From: VBKO01 sp036393835 | Lineage (GTDB): Bacteria > Myxococcota > Myxococcia > Myxococcales > 40CM-4-68-19 | DNA length: 64,000 nucleotides | Direction: 5' to 3' | Assembly (NCBI GenBank): GCA_036393835.1 | Contig: DASWGI010000034.1 | Coordinates: 1 to 64,000, forward strand | Shown here: in pieces, positions 23,034 through 31,181 of the stretch | How positions within the stretch are numbered: position 1 is the stretch's first letter | Layout of the letters: every line of letters starts with the position of its first letter | Program-made: the position numbers and the translations under genes | Notes under the pieces: model-generated | What the model was told of the DNA's origin: nothing | The model's input: the letters and a program-made list of their open reading frames with translations, nothing else | Database searches by the model: none

Positions 23034-24701
23034 ATGACGCGTACCCGGCTCTGGACTTTCGCTGCCCTGGTCGCGGTGGTCCTGGTGGCGAATCTGGCGC
23101 TGGTGTCGGCCCGGTTCGCGCAGACGGTCGAGGAGGGGTTGGCATCCCGCCTGACCGTGGCGTCCGGCGGATTGCGCACCCAGATCGAGCTGGTCGACCT
23201 GCGCAGCTCGCCCCGGATCGCTGCGTTCAACCCGGAGCTGGTCGAGGCGACCAAGCCGGGCGCCGACGCGTCGCAACAGCCGTCCCGGCCGGACGAGCGC
23301 GCCCTGCGGGCGGCGGCGGCCGCGCTCCAGCCCGAGCCCGATCTGCTGGTGGTGGCGACCGCCCACGCCGCCGCGGTCTCGCGCCGGGGCAAGGCCGCCT
23401 CGCTTTCCGAGGACCCGGCCCGGCTGCCGCTGATCCGGATCGCGCTGGAGGGCGGAGGCGCATCGCCCCAGTTCGTCCCCGAAGGCGGCAAGCTGTACCG
23501 GGCGGCGGCGGCGCGCATCCCGGGCAACGCCGCGGTGGTGTTGACCGGGACGCTGATCGACGACCGCTTCGCCGCGCAGCTCCGCAGCCTGGTCGACGCG
23601 GACGTGACCTTCCTCCAGCAGGGCGCGGTGGTGGCCAGCTCGCTGCCTCCCGACGATCGCGCCGCGCTGGCTGCGTGGGCGAAGGCGCCGGCCGGCGCCG
23701 GGTTCGGAGCGCTGCGCGTCGCGCTGCCCTACGTCGGGACGCGCTTCTCGGAGCACCTCCCGCTCGGCGCTCCTCGCGCCGCGACCCGGGCGGCGCTGGC
23801 GCCGCTCGCGCAGGGCATCCAGGGCGCGGTCTCCGTGCCGGCCGCCCCGCACCTCGCCTGGCTCGCTCGCTACCAGGCGTTCTACGCGGCGGGCTGGGCG
23901 CTCTTCGTCCTCGCCGCCTTCGTCTCGGGCCTGTTCGCCGGCAGCGCCCCCCGAGCGCCAGCCGCGGGCCGGCCGGCGCCGGCTCCTTCTCCGGCGCGTG
24001 CGAGGAAGGAGGAGGCCCAGGCGCGGGCAGAGCCCGCGGCTTCGGAGGCCCCCTGGAGCGACGAGCCGGTCTCCGCGCCCCGGCGGGCGGCCGCCGGGGG
24101 ACGCGAGCCGCTCGATCCGGCGCTGGCGCCGATTCCCGCCAGGGACGAGGAGCCGCAGTTCGGCCAGCTTCCGGCGTCCGCGGGCGCCGATCCAATGTGG
24201 AGCGACGATTCGTTTCGGCCGCCCGGAGGCGCGCAGAGCGAGCTGGCGCCGAGCGGGCTGGAGCTCGCGAGCGAACCGCCCGCCCGGAACGCCCCCCGCG
24301 AGCAGGACGGGGAGCAGCCCGGCGCCGCGCCCGCGGCGCTCGGCGCGGGCTGGTCGGATGCCCCCGCTGCCGGTGCCGCGCCTGCTCCGGGAGGATGGGG
24401 AGCGGCGGATCCGGGCACCGCGGAGCCGTGGCCGCCGCCAGAGCCGGAAGCTCCGGCCGGCCGGGAAGCTCCGGCCGGCGGCGAAGACCCGGACGAGGCG
24501 CATTTCCGCGAGACCTTCGACAAGTTCATGGCTCTGCGCGCCGAGACCGGCGAGACGGGGAACCTCACCTACGAGAAGTTCGCCGCCAAGCTCCGTCAAA
24601 ACCGCGAGCAGATGCTTTCGCGAGGCTCGGCGCGAACGGTGCGGTTCACCGTCTACAAGAAGGACGGCCGGGCGGCGATCAAGGCGAGCGGGCTGCGCTG
24701 A
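23034..24701 (+). CDS. MXAN_5187-type membrane protein with periplasmic sensor-like domain
   Basis: A 555-residue protein from ATG 23034. It has an N-terminal membrane helix (LWTFAALVAVVLVANLALVSA), a periplasmic region of about 240 residues of CACHE-like character (LRTQIELVDLRSSPRIAAFNPELVEA ... VLTGTLIDDRFAAQLRSLVDADVTFLQQGAVVASSL), and a second helix (about residue 285, AGWALFVLAAFVSGLFAG). A long Pro/Ala/Glu-rich cytoplasmic linker follows. The C-terminal 65 residues (HFRETFDKFMALRAETGETGNLTYEKFAAKLRQN ... RTVRFTVYKKDGRAAIKA) match the conserved end of a Myxococcus family known by the MXAN_5187 locus. Probably senses a periplasmic signal; output unknown. Confidence 0.7.
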   Translation: MTRTRLWTFAALVAVVLVANLALVSARFAQTVEEGLASRLTVASGGLRTQIELVDLRSSPRIAAFNPELVEATKPGADASQQPSRPDERALRAAAAALQPEPDLLVVATAHAAAVSRRGKAASLSEDPARLPLIRIALEGGGASPQFVPEGGKLYRAAAARIPGNAAVVLTGTLIDDRFAAQLRSLVDADVTFLQQGAVVASSLPPDDRAALAAWAKAPAGAGFGALRVALPYVGTRFSEHLPLGAPRAATRAALAPLAQGIQGAVSVPAAPHLAWLARYQAFYAAGWALFVLAAFVSGLFAGSAPRAPAAGRPAPAPSPARARKEEAQARAEPAASEAPWSDEPVSAPRRAAAGGREPLDPALAPIPARDEEPQFGQLPASAGADPMWSDDSFRPPGGAQSELAPSGLELASEPPARNAPREQDGEQPGAAPAALGAGWSDAPAAGAAPAPGGWGAADPGTAEPWPPPEPEAPAGREAPAGGEDPDEAHFRETFDKFMALRAETGETGNLTYEKFAAKLRQNREQMLSRGSARTVRFTVYKKDGRAAIKASGLR

Positions 24702-24723
24702 GCGCCGGGACTCCCGCCCGCGA

Positions 24724-27700
24724 CTACTTCGGCTCTTTGTAGAAGTCGTCGGGAGTGGGCGCCGGCGCGTCCAGCTGCTGCTGGGTCGGCTCGGTGCCCG
24801 CAAGGAAGCACTCCCGCACCGCGAACGGATCGTTCTCCCCCGCGAGCGCGCCCGAGCTGCGGTTCACCCTGAGGCAGCTCACCCCGGGCGCCGGCTGCGG
24901 CCACTCCTCGACCTCCGTCCCCGAGGTCGCCGCCCGCATCCACGACAGCCAGATGGGACCCGCGCAGTGCCCTCCCGTCTCGTAGTTGCCCATCATCCGG
25001 TGGTCGTCGAATCCGACCCAGGCTCCGGCGATGATCGACGGCGTGAACCCGATGAACCACCCGTCGCGGTGCTCGTTGGCGGTCCCCGTCTTGCCGGCGA
25101 TCGGCCGCCCGAGCGCGGTCAGCGAGTGCGCGGTGCCCTCCGGGTCGTCGATCACCGACCGCATGAGGTCCGCGGTGAGGTAGGCCACGTCCGGGCGCAT
25201 GCTCTGCTGCAGGTCCGGCTGCGCCGCCTGCAGCGTGGCGCCGTCTCGCGAGACGATGCGCCGGACGAGCACCGGCGCCGCCCTGCGTCCCTGCGAGGCG
25301 ATGGTCGCGTACGCGTTCACCATCTCCAGCACGCCCACCTCGCCGGTGCCGAGCGCCGCCGTGTAGCTCTGCGGGATCTCGCTGGAGAGTCCCGCCGCCA
25401 TCGCCTCGGAGCGCACCTTGTCGAGCCCGACGCTGAGCAGGAGCTTCACCGCGACCGTGTTCTTCGACTCCGCCAGCGCCTTGCGCAGGGTCAGCGGGCC
25501 GGCGAACTCGTCCTTCTCGAAGTTCTGCGGCTTCCAGGGCTTGCCGGTCCAGGGGTCGACGATCACCTCCGGCGAGTCGTCCACCTTGGTCACGGGCGTG
25601 TACTTCCCGCTCTCCAGCGCGGCCGCGTAGAGGAACGGCTTGAAGCCCGAGCCGGGCTGCCGCCGCGCCTGGGTGGCGCGGTTGAACGAGCTGAGCGCCT
25701 CGTCGTACCCGCCGACCAGGGCCAAGACCTGACGACTGCGCAGGTCCATGCCGATGAACGCGCCTTGCACCGCGGGCGTCTGCTCCAGCGCGAGATCGAG
25801 CCGCGTGACCCGCAGCCGGTTCGGCGCGTCGCGCGTTGCCGAGAACCGCAGCACGCGCACCGGCACCACGTCGCCGACGGAGAGCACGTCGAGCGCGCTG
25901 CGCGGCGGCGGGGTCGGGTGCTCGGGTTGGAACTCGCGCGCCCACGACATGGTCGAGAAGGGGACGGTGCCCTGCGCGGAGGGAGCCAGCTCCACCCGCG
26001 CCTCGCGCGCGCTCACCGAGACCACGATGCCGCCGTAGATCGCGTTCTGCTCCAGCGTCCGGGTGCGCGCCGCGCGCGCGAACGAGTCGGGCTGCAGCGC
26101 TTCCTTCTCGGAGATGCCCTCCAGGTCGAAGGCCTCCACCGCGTCCGGCCCCCTGGCGACCTGCGTGTACCTTCGCGCCAGCGCGGCGCGGAAGTCGTCC
26201 AGGCGCGAGGCGTCGAGCCGGATGGGCGCGCCGCGCCAGCCCTGCCGCTTGTCCACCGCGCGCAGCCCCTCCTGCACCGCCTGCTCGGCCGCCGCCTGGA
26301 CCCGCGGGTCCATCGCCACTTCCACGGTCATCCCGCTGGTCTCGACGGCCGTGTCGCCGTACTGCGCGATGAGCTGCCTGCGCACCTCCTCCAGGTACCA
26401 CCCGCCGGGCGGGTCGGGAGGGAGGGCGGGCAGCGAGATCGCCTTCTCCACCTCGGCGTCGTGGTCCGCGCGCGAGATGTAGTGGTTCGCCAGCATGCGA
26501 TCGAGCACGTAGATCTGGCGCCGCTTGGCGCGGTCCGGGTGCCGCCGCGGATTGATCCGCGCGGGGTTCTGCGGCAGCCCGGCGAGGATCGCCGCCTCGC
26601 CCAGGTCGATGTCCCAGACGTGCTTGTTGAAGTAGTAGAGGGACGCCTCCTCGACTCCGTAGCGCGCGCGGCCGAAGTTGATCTGGTTCAGGTAGAGGAA
26701 GAGGATGTCGTCCTTGGAGAGGTTCTTCTCCAGGCGCATCGAGAGGAGGATCTCCTTCAGCTTGCGCCGCCAGCGCTTCTCGCTGCCGAGGAAGAAGTTC
26801 TTCACCACCTGCTGCGTGATGGTGGAGGCCCCCAGGCGCTTCTGCCCGCTGAGCGCGTCGACGATCGCGGCGCGGACCAGCGAGAACGGGTTGAAGCCGG
26901 GGTGCTTGTAGAAGTCCTTGTCCTCCGCCGAGACCACCGCCTGCACGAGCACGCGCGGGATCTTGTCCATCGAGACGACGGTGCGGCGCTCCCGGTAGAA
27001 CTGCCCGACCACGGTGCCGTCCTGGGCCACCACCTTGGTGGACACCATCGGGTGGTAGTCCTTCACGCTGTCGAAGGTGGGGATCTCGCGCGCGAGGTAC
27101 AGGTAGCCGGCGACGAGGCCCAGCAGCAGGAGCGCGGCGCCCGCGCCGCAGATCCAGGCGGCGCGGCGCAACCAGATCTTCCAGCGCGGCGGCCCGGCCG
27201 GGACGTGGCCTTCGTAGTCGTCCGCCGGCACCGGGCGGTAGGGCTCTACCTCGGGCTCGGAAGGCTCGGCCGGCGGCGGCGGCTTCGGGGTGGGGCGCGC
27301 GCGCAGGAACGCCGTCGCTCCCGGAGAGTCGTCCTCCGACGGAACGGGCTCGGGCTCGGGCTCCGGCGGCTCGGGCTCCGGCTCGTCCGGGATCTCCGCG
27401 GCGTGCTCGTCCCACCAGGCGCCGCGGCGGCCCTTCTTCTGCGCCGGGGCGGGCAGCGCCACGACGCGCTTGGGAGGAGGAGGCGGGGCGGGCTCCTCGT
27501 CGGGGAGCGAGACCTGCAGCCCCTTGCGGGGCGCGAGCGGCGCTTGCTCCTTGCGGGGGCGCTGCTGCCCACCCGGGCCGTCGAGGCGCACGAACGCGGT
27601 ACCGCCCGGCACGTCGTCGGCGGCGGGAGCGGGTTGCGCGCGCATCGCGACCGTGCTGCCCGGCGACTGCTCCGCGGCCGGCGGAGGCGCGGCCGGCCGG

Positions 27701-27873
27701 CGCGGCGGCGGGGCGCGCAGGAATGCCGTGGCGCCGTCGCTTCCGGGGTCGTCGGGGGTGACCTCCACCGTGTCCGGCGAGTCGCCTCGCGGCTCCTCCT
27801 CGCTGGCCGGCCCGGTGACGAGCGTGGAGGTGGCGGAGTCGGGCGGGCTCGCCGGGCGCTTCGGGGCGGACAT
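24724..27873 (-). CDS. Class A penicillin-binding protein 1A with long cytoplasmic extension
   Basis: A 1049-residue bifunctional peptidoglycan synthase. The first 230 residues are an unusual Pro/Ala-rich cytoplasmic tail with four related units: GATAFLRAPP, GSTVAMRAQP, GGTAFVRLDG and GATAFLRARP. One membrane helix follows (about 235-260). The glycosyltransferase-51 domain has VVSAEDKDFYKHPGF, GASTITQQVVKN, LNQINFGRARYGVEEAS and AILAGLPQNP. The transpeptidase domain has SGFKPF (catalytic Ser), SKN and KTGT. After about residue 1000 is a short periplasmic tail. A typical PBP1A has about 800-850 residues, so the extension accounts for the extra length. Monocistronic; convergent with the upstream gene. 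Confidence 0.9.
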   Translation of the reverse strand: MSAPKRPASPPDSATSTLVTGPASEEEPRGDSPDTVEVTPDDPGSDGATAFLRAPPPRRPAAPPPAAEQSPGSTVAMRAQPAPAADDVPGGTAFVRLDGPGGQQRPRKEQAPLAPRKGLQVSLPDEEPAPPPPPKRVVALPAPAQKKGRRGAWWDEHAAEIPDEPEPEPPEPEPEPVPSEDDSPGATAFLRARPTPKPPPPAEPSEPEVEPYRPVPADDYEGHVPAGPPRWKIWLRRAAWICGAGAALLLLGLVAGYLYLAREIPTFDSVKDYHPMVSTKVVAQDGTVVGQFYRERRTVVSMDKIPRVLVQAVVSAEDKDFYKHPGFNPFSLVRAAIVDALSGQKRLGASTITQQVVKNFFLGSEKRWRRKLKEILLSMRLEKNLSKDDILFLYLNQINFGRARYGVEEASLYYFNKHVWDIDLGEAAILAGLPQNPARINPRRHPDRAKRRQIYVLDRMLANHYISRADHDAEVEKAISLPALPPDPPGGWYLEEVRRQLIAQYGDTAVETSGMTVEVAMDPRVQAAAEQAVQEGLRAVDKRQGWRGAPIRLDASRLDDFRAALARRYTQVARGPDAVEAFDLEGISEKEALQPDSFARAARTRTLEQNAIYGGIVVSVSAREARVELAPSAQGTVPFSTMSWAREFQPEHPTPPPRSALDVLSVGDVVPVRVLRFSATRDAPNRLRVTRLDLALEQTPAVQGAFIGMDLRSRQVLALVGGYDEALSSFNRATQARRQPGSGFKPFLYAAALESGKYTPVTKVDDSPEVIVDPWTGKPWKPQNFEKDEFAGPLTLRKALAESKNTVAVKLLLSVGLDKVRSEAMAAGLSSEIPQSYTAALGTGEVGVLEMVNAYATIASQGRRAAPVLVRRIVSRDGATLQAAQPDLQQSMRPDVAYLTADLMRSVIDDPEGTAHSLTALGRPIAGKTGTANEHRDGWFIGFTPSIIAGAWVGFDDHRMMGNYETGGHCAGPIWLSWMRAATSGTEVEEWPQPAPGVSCLRVNRSSGALAGENDPFAVRECFLAGTEPTQQQLDAPAPTPDDFYKEPK

Positions 27874-27988
27874 CGCGGAGCGAAGGATGCCTCAGTTCGC
27901 CGCGCCGGGCTACCCGATCGGCGGCCGAGGTCGGTCGATGTCGAGGTCGAAAAGACGCCGCGCTCGCGTTTTCCGGTACAACTGGCCC

Positions 27989-28264
27989 GTGCCGCCCGCG
28001 CCGAGTTGGTACGTCTACCTGTTGCGTTGCGGGGATGGCAGTCTCTACGCTGGCGCGACGACGGACGTGGAATCGCGGCTCGCCGCGCATAGCAAAGGGA
28101 AGGGCGCCCGATACACGCGCGGGCGCGGGCCGCTCTCGCTCGTGTTCTGCGAGCCTCACCTGGACAGGGCGGCCGCGCTGCGGCGCGAGCGGGAGCTGAA
28201 GCGGCTCCGCCGGGCGGACAAGCTGGCTCTCCTCCGCGCCGGGAGGCCACCTCGTCCCGCCTAG
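27989..28264 (+). CDS. GIY-YIG domain protein, YhbQ type
   Basis: A 91-residue single-domain GIY-YIG nuclease-like protein: WYVYLLRCGDGSLYAGATTDVESRLAAHSKGKGARYTRGRGPLSLVF contains the YVYLL and YAG variants of the GIY/YIG strands and the conserved Arg, and CEPHLDRAAALRRERELKRLRRADK completes the domain. GTG 27989 is preferred: homologues begin a few residues before WYVYLL and TACAAC lies six bases upstream. An ATG at 27938 would add 17 residues from a GAGGTCG-type repeat. Role of the family is uncertain, possibly DNA repair. Confidence 0.8.
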   Translation: MPPAPSWYVYLLRCGDGSLYAGATTDVESRLAAHSKGKGARYTRGRGPLSLVFCEPHLDRAAALRRERELKRLRRADKLALLRAGRPPRPA

Positions 28265-28716
28265 CGCAGGCGGCCTCCGGCTCCTGCTGCAGCCCCCGCC
28301 AGGCGCACCAAGGGCCCCACCGCCTCGGCGACGGCCCGGACGCGCGCTTCGTGCTCCGAGGGGAAGCGGCCGGTTTCGCGCGAATCGATGTCGATCTGCC
28401 CGACGATCTCCCCGCGATCGCGCACCAGGACGATCAGCTCGGAGCGCACGTCGGCGCTGCAGGCCAGGTACTCGGGCTGGCTGGCCACGTCGCCGACGTT
28501 CAGGTCCCTCTCCTCGCGCACGGCCCGGCCGCACACCCCGCGCCCGCGCGGGATCAACACGTGCTCGGTGGGCGGTCCCACGAAGGGCCCCAGCACCAGC
28601 TCGTCGCCGCGGAGGAAGTAGATGCCGGTCCAGGAATGGCGCGCAAATGCGCCGTGAAGAGCTTCCATCGCCGCCTGCAACGCCGCCGTCGCGACCTGCG
28701 CCTCGATCGGCACCAT
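28261..28716 (-). CDS. msrC: GAF-domain free methionine-(R)-sulfoxide reductase-like protein
   Basis: A 151-residue GAF protein that resembles fRMsr: HSWTGIYFLRGDELVLGPFVGPPTEHVLIPRGRGVCGRAV, EYLACSADVRSELIVLV and GQIDIDSRETGRFPSEHEA. The two cysteines used in catalysis by fRMsr (GVCG and ACxxxxxSE) are kept. The enzyme would reduce free methionine-R-sulfoxide. ATG 28716 is chosen because TACTGT ends seven bases before it; GTG 28725 is an alternative. The stop overlaps the end of the GIY-YIG gene by four bases, on the opposite strand. Confidence 0.75.
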   Translation of the reverse strand: MVPIEAQVATAALQAAMEALHGAFARHSWTGIYFLRGDELVLGPFVGPPTEHVLIPRGRGVCGRAVREERDLNVGDVASQPEYLACSADVRSELIVLVRDRGEIVGQIDIDSRETGRFPSEHEARVRAVAEAVGPLVRLAGAAAGAGGRLR

Positions 28717-28786
28717 GCCCGGCACAGTACCATTCGAGGGCGGGGTGGAGGTCGGGGCCGAGGTAATTCGCCGCGCCCAAGCTTGC

Positions 28787-28814
28787 TTGACAGCCCCTCA
28801 GGCCGTGGTAAGCG
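28787..28814 (+). promoter_or_regulatory. Promoter of the Pal-like/CpoB-like operon, leaderless
   Basis: TTGACA (28787-28792), 16 bp, TAAGCG (28809-28814), seven bases before the ATG at 28822, with no ribosome binding site. The 16 bases GCTTGCTTGACAGCCC around the -35 are identical to those upstream of mraZ (41190-41205). Confidence 0.6.
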
Positions 28815-28821
28815 CGCGCAC

Positions 28822-29580
28822 ATGCGCCGTCTCGCCCCGCTGGCCCTGGCCCTGCTGTTCGGCTGTCCCAAGCCTCCCGCGTACCCGGAGTGCCGCAACG
28901 ACGACGACTGCGGCGGGCACGCCGAGGTGTGCATCAACGGCGTCTGCCGCGAGTGCCGCGACGACGCGCAGTGCGCGAAGAAGCCCGGCACCGCCTGCGT
29001 GAACAACGCCTGCCAGCCCAAGGCGCAGTGCCAGCGGAACCAGGACTGCCCGCAGGGGCAGAAGTGCGCGCAGAACAAGTGCGTGCCGGAGTGCACCGAG
29101 GCCACCGCGCAGCAGGACTGCGGGGCGGGGAAGAAGTGCCTCTCCGGCCGGTGCGCGGCGCCCGACGCTTGCAACGTGGACGCTGACTGCGGCGCGGGCC
29201 AGGCCTGCGTCCAGAACCGCTGCGCGGCGGCGCAGGCTTCTTGCCGGCTGGATACCGTCTACTTCGGGTTCGACGACTCCAGCCTGACGCCGGAAGCGCG
29301 CAGCACGCTCGACAGCGACTACCAGTGCCTGCGGCAGCGCGGGAATCCGCCCTCCACCATCGCCGGGCACACCGACGAGCGAGGCACCACCGAGTACAAC
29401 CTCGCCCTCGGCCAGCGCCGCGCGGAGTCGGTGCGGAAGTACCTGGCGGGGTTGGGCGCCGACGCGAGCAAGATGAAGGTGGTGAGCCACGGCAAGGAGC
29501 GCCCCGCCGACCCCGGCCACGACGAGACGGCGTGGGCCAAGAACCGCCGCGCCGAGATCACCGCCGGGGCGGCGCAGTGA
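28822..29580 (+). CDS. Pal-like OmpA-domain lipoprotein with cysteine-rich repeats
   Basis: A 252-residue outer-membrane lipoprotein. The signal ends in LALALLFGC (Cys15). The next 130 residues hold five Cys-rich units of the form CxxDxDCxxGxxCxxxxC (CRNDDDCGGHAEVCINGVC, CQRNQDCPQGQKCAQNKC, CNVDADCGAGQACVQNRC). The C-terminal domain (YFGFDDSSLTPEARSTLDSD ... IAGHTDERGTTEYNLALGQRRAESVRKYL ... RPADPGHDETAWAKNRRAEI) is OmpA/Pal-type and should bind peptidoglycan. It is coupled by GTGA overlap to a CpoB/YbgF-like gene, as pal is in Tol-Pal clusters, but tolABQR are absent here. Confidence 0.85.
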   Translation: MRRLAPLALALLFGCPKPPAYPECRNDDDCGGHAEVCINGVCRECRDDAQCAKKPGTACVNNACQPKAQCQRNQDCPQGQKCAQNKCVPECTEATAQQDCGAGKKCLSGRCAAPDACNVDADCGAGQACVQNRCAAAQASCRLDTVYFGFDDSSLTPEARSTLDSDYQCLRQRGNPPSTIAGHTDERGTTEYNLALGQRRAESVRKYLAGLGADASKMKVVSHGKERPADPGHDETAWAKNRRAEITAGAAQ

Positions 29581-30392
29581 GGAGGCTCCTGCCGTTCTGC
29601 CTGGCCCTCTGCGCCGCCTGCATCACCACGCGCCAGGAAGGGGAGGAGATACGCAAGCGCATCGACGCCCTGGAGAAGGACGCCAAGGCGCAGAAGGAGG
29701 CCACCGCCGCCGACCGGCAGAAGCTCCAGGCCGAGCAGGCGGCGAAGCTCAAGGAAGTGCAGGACGCGATGGACGCGTTGAACCGGGCGGCGCGGAAGAG
29801 CGGCGCGGACCTCGCCGTCGACCTGGAGAAGGCGCAGAACGACCTGGCGCAGATCCGGGGCATGCTCGAGGTGTCGCAGCACCGCCTCGACCAGATGGAC
29901 CAGGCCAACGCCGAGCGCGACCGGAGGATCGACGAGAACGCCCGGTTCGTCGCCAACCGCCAGAGGGAGCTGGAGCACCCCAGCGACAAGGCGGGCCTGT
30001 ACGCGGCGGCGCGCAAGAAGCTGGACGCGGGCGACACCGGCGCCGCGCGCCAGTTCCTCACCGAGTTCCTCGCCAAGTACGGCAAGGACGAGCTGGCGGG
30101 GAACGCGCAGTATTGGCTGGGCGAGACGTACTACGGGGAGAAGCGCTGGAACGACGCCATCGTCGAGTTCCAGAAGGTCCTCAAGGACCACCGCGGCAGC
30201 GAGAAGACGCCCGACGCGCTGCTCAAGATCGGCATGGCCTTCCAGAACCAGAAGGACTGCAAGAACGCGCTGCTCTTCTTCGACGAGGTCGAGCAGGCCT
30301 ACAAGTCGTCGCCGGCGGCCAAGGTGGCGCGCGAGCAGGAAGCGCAGTGCAAGAACCCGAAGAAGAAGGCCGCCGGGAAGCCTTCGCGCTGA
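29577..30392 (+). CDS. CpoB/YbgF-like TPR lipoprotein
   Basis: A 271-residue protein. GTG 29577 overlaps the Pal-like stop; the signal MRRLLPFCLALCAAC makes it a lipoprotein (Cys15). Residues 20-135 are a long coiled coil (EEIRKRIDALEKDAKAQKEATAADRQKLQAEQAAKLKEVQDAMDALN). The C-terminal 120 residues are YbgF-type TPRs: AARKKLDAGDTGAARQFLTEFLAKYGKDELAGNAQYWLGETYYGEKRWNDAIVEFQKVLKDHRGSEKTPDALLKIG. In other proteobacteria CpoB coordinates Tol-Pal with peptidoglycan synthesis at division. The tail is Lys-rich. Confidence 0.85.
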   Translation: MRRLLPFCLALCAACITTRQEGEEIRKRIDALEKDAKAQKEATAADRQKLQAEQAAKLKEVQDAMDALNRAARKSGADLAVDLEKAQNDLAQIRGMLEVSQHRLDQMDQANAERDRRIDENARFVANRQRELEHPSDKAGLYAAARKKLDAGDTGAARQFLTEFLAKYGKDELAGNAQYWLGETYYGEKRWNDAIVEFQKVLKDHRGSEKTPDALLKIGMAFQNQKDCKNALLFFDEVEQAYKSSPAAKVAREQEAQCKNPKKKAAGKPSR

Positions 30393-30407
30393 AAACCCGC
30401 GCTCCGC

Positions 30408-30716
30408 TCAGGGCATCGTGACCACGGTCAGGTCGCGGAGCGGGACGCACTGGCAGGCGAGGCGCTTTCCGCCCTTCACCAGCCGGCGGTGGAAGAGCTT
30501 CTCCTTCCAGGTGGGTGGGCTCACGGCGGCCGGGTCCTTGCCGCGCAGGAAGATGCCGCAAGCCATCCCCGAGCATCGTCCCTTCCCGTCGCACGGATGG
30601 ATTGCCGCGAAGCCGCGCTGCAACACGATGCCGGCCTGCGAGGCCGCGTCGTGGACGGTCGACCCTTGCGGGATCTCGACCGTGACCGACTCCATCTCGA
30701 ACGTGACCTTGGGCAC
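30408..30716 (-). CDS. 2Fe-2S ferredoxin
   Basis: A 102-residue plant/adrenodoxin-like ferredoxin: VTVEIPQGSTVHDAASQAGIVLQ, cluster cysteines in PCDGKGRCSGMACGIFL (CxxxxxCxxxxC) and the fourth in RLACQC. The spacing CxxxxxCxxxxC departs from the usual CxxxxCxxC, so the cluster loop is enlarged. Electron carrier; partner enzyme unknown. Last gene of the minus-strand carD operon, 12 bases after the preceding stop. Confidence 0.8.
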   Translation of the reverse strand: MPKVTFEMESVTVEIPQGSTVHDAASQAGIVLQRGFAAIHPCDGKGRCSGMACGIFLRGKDPAAVSPPTWKEKLFHRRLVKGGKRLACQCVPLRDLTVVTMP

Positions 30717-30728
30717 GGGCCTGTCGGT

Positions 30729-31181
30729 TTACAGGCGGAAGCGGTGCCCTTGCAACAATCTGTCCTCGATCTTCTCGAGCAGCGCCACCAGGTCGCTGCG
30801 CGCGAACTTGCCCTGCGCCAGCTCCTGGAAGGCGAGCGCGGCGTCCACCAGGTACTGGATGACGAAGTGCGCCGTCGTCTCCTCCAGCTCGTCGGAGAGC
30901 AGCTCCCGGTGCGGGCCGCTGCGCCAGAACCGGTCGATCAGGTCGTAATCGCGGAGCAGCTCGCGCCGGGCCATCTCGCAGGCGACCCGCAGCGTCGGAA
31001 CGCCCGGCGCCGAGGGCCGCTCGATGGCCGCGCGGAAACGGCGCCGGGCCGACTCGTCGAGCCACTCGTCGAGCGCCGGAGGCCAGGCGCGCAGCTCGGC
31101 GGCCACGCGGTCCGCGACCTGGTCGAGCACGTAGTAGTCCTTCAGCGGCTTGCGGTCGACGAGGTGGTCCCAGCGTCCCAT
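30729..31181 (-). CDS. Hypothetical helical protein in carD operon
   Basis: A 150-residue acidic/helical soluble protein whose ATG overlaps the glycosyltransferase stop (TGATG). Not recognised. Notable segments: MGRWDHLVDRKPLKDYYVLDQVADRVAAELRAWP, VACEMARRELLRDYDLIDRFWRSGPHRELLSDELEETTAHFVIQYLVDAALAFQEL and LVALLEKIEDRLLQGHRFRL. No Cys, no metal motif, no membrane segment. The position suggests a function tied to the GT39 enzyme or the ferredoxin. Confidence 0.6.
   Translation of the reverse strand: MGRWDHLVDRKPLKDYYVLDQVADRVAAELRAWPPALDEWLDESARRRFRAAIERPSAPGVPTLRVACEMARRELLRDYDLIDRFWRSGPHRELLSDELEETTAHFVIQYLVDAALAFQELAQGKFARSDLVALLEKIEDRLLQGHRFRL

Noticed and set aside
24653..28780. A 1375-residue minus-strand frame over the PBP1A region
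   Set aside because: It runs in another frame over the clear PBP1A gene and is rich in Arg/Gly/Ala without domains.
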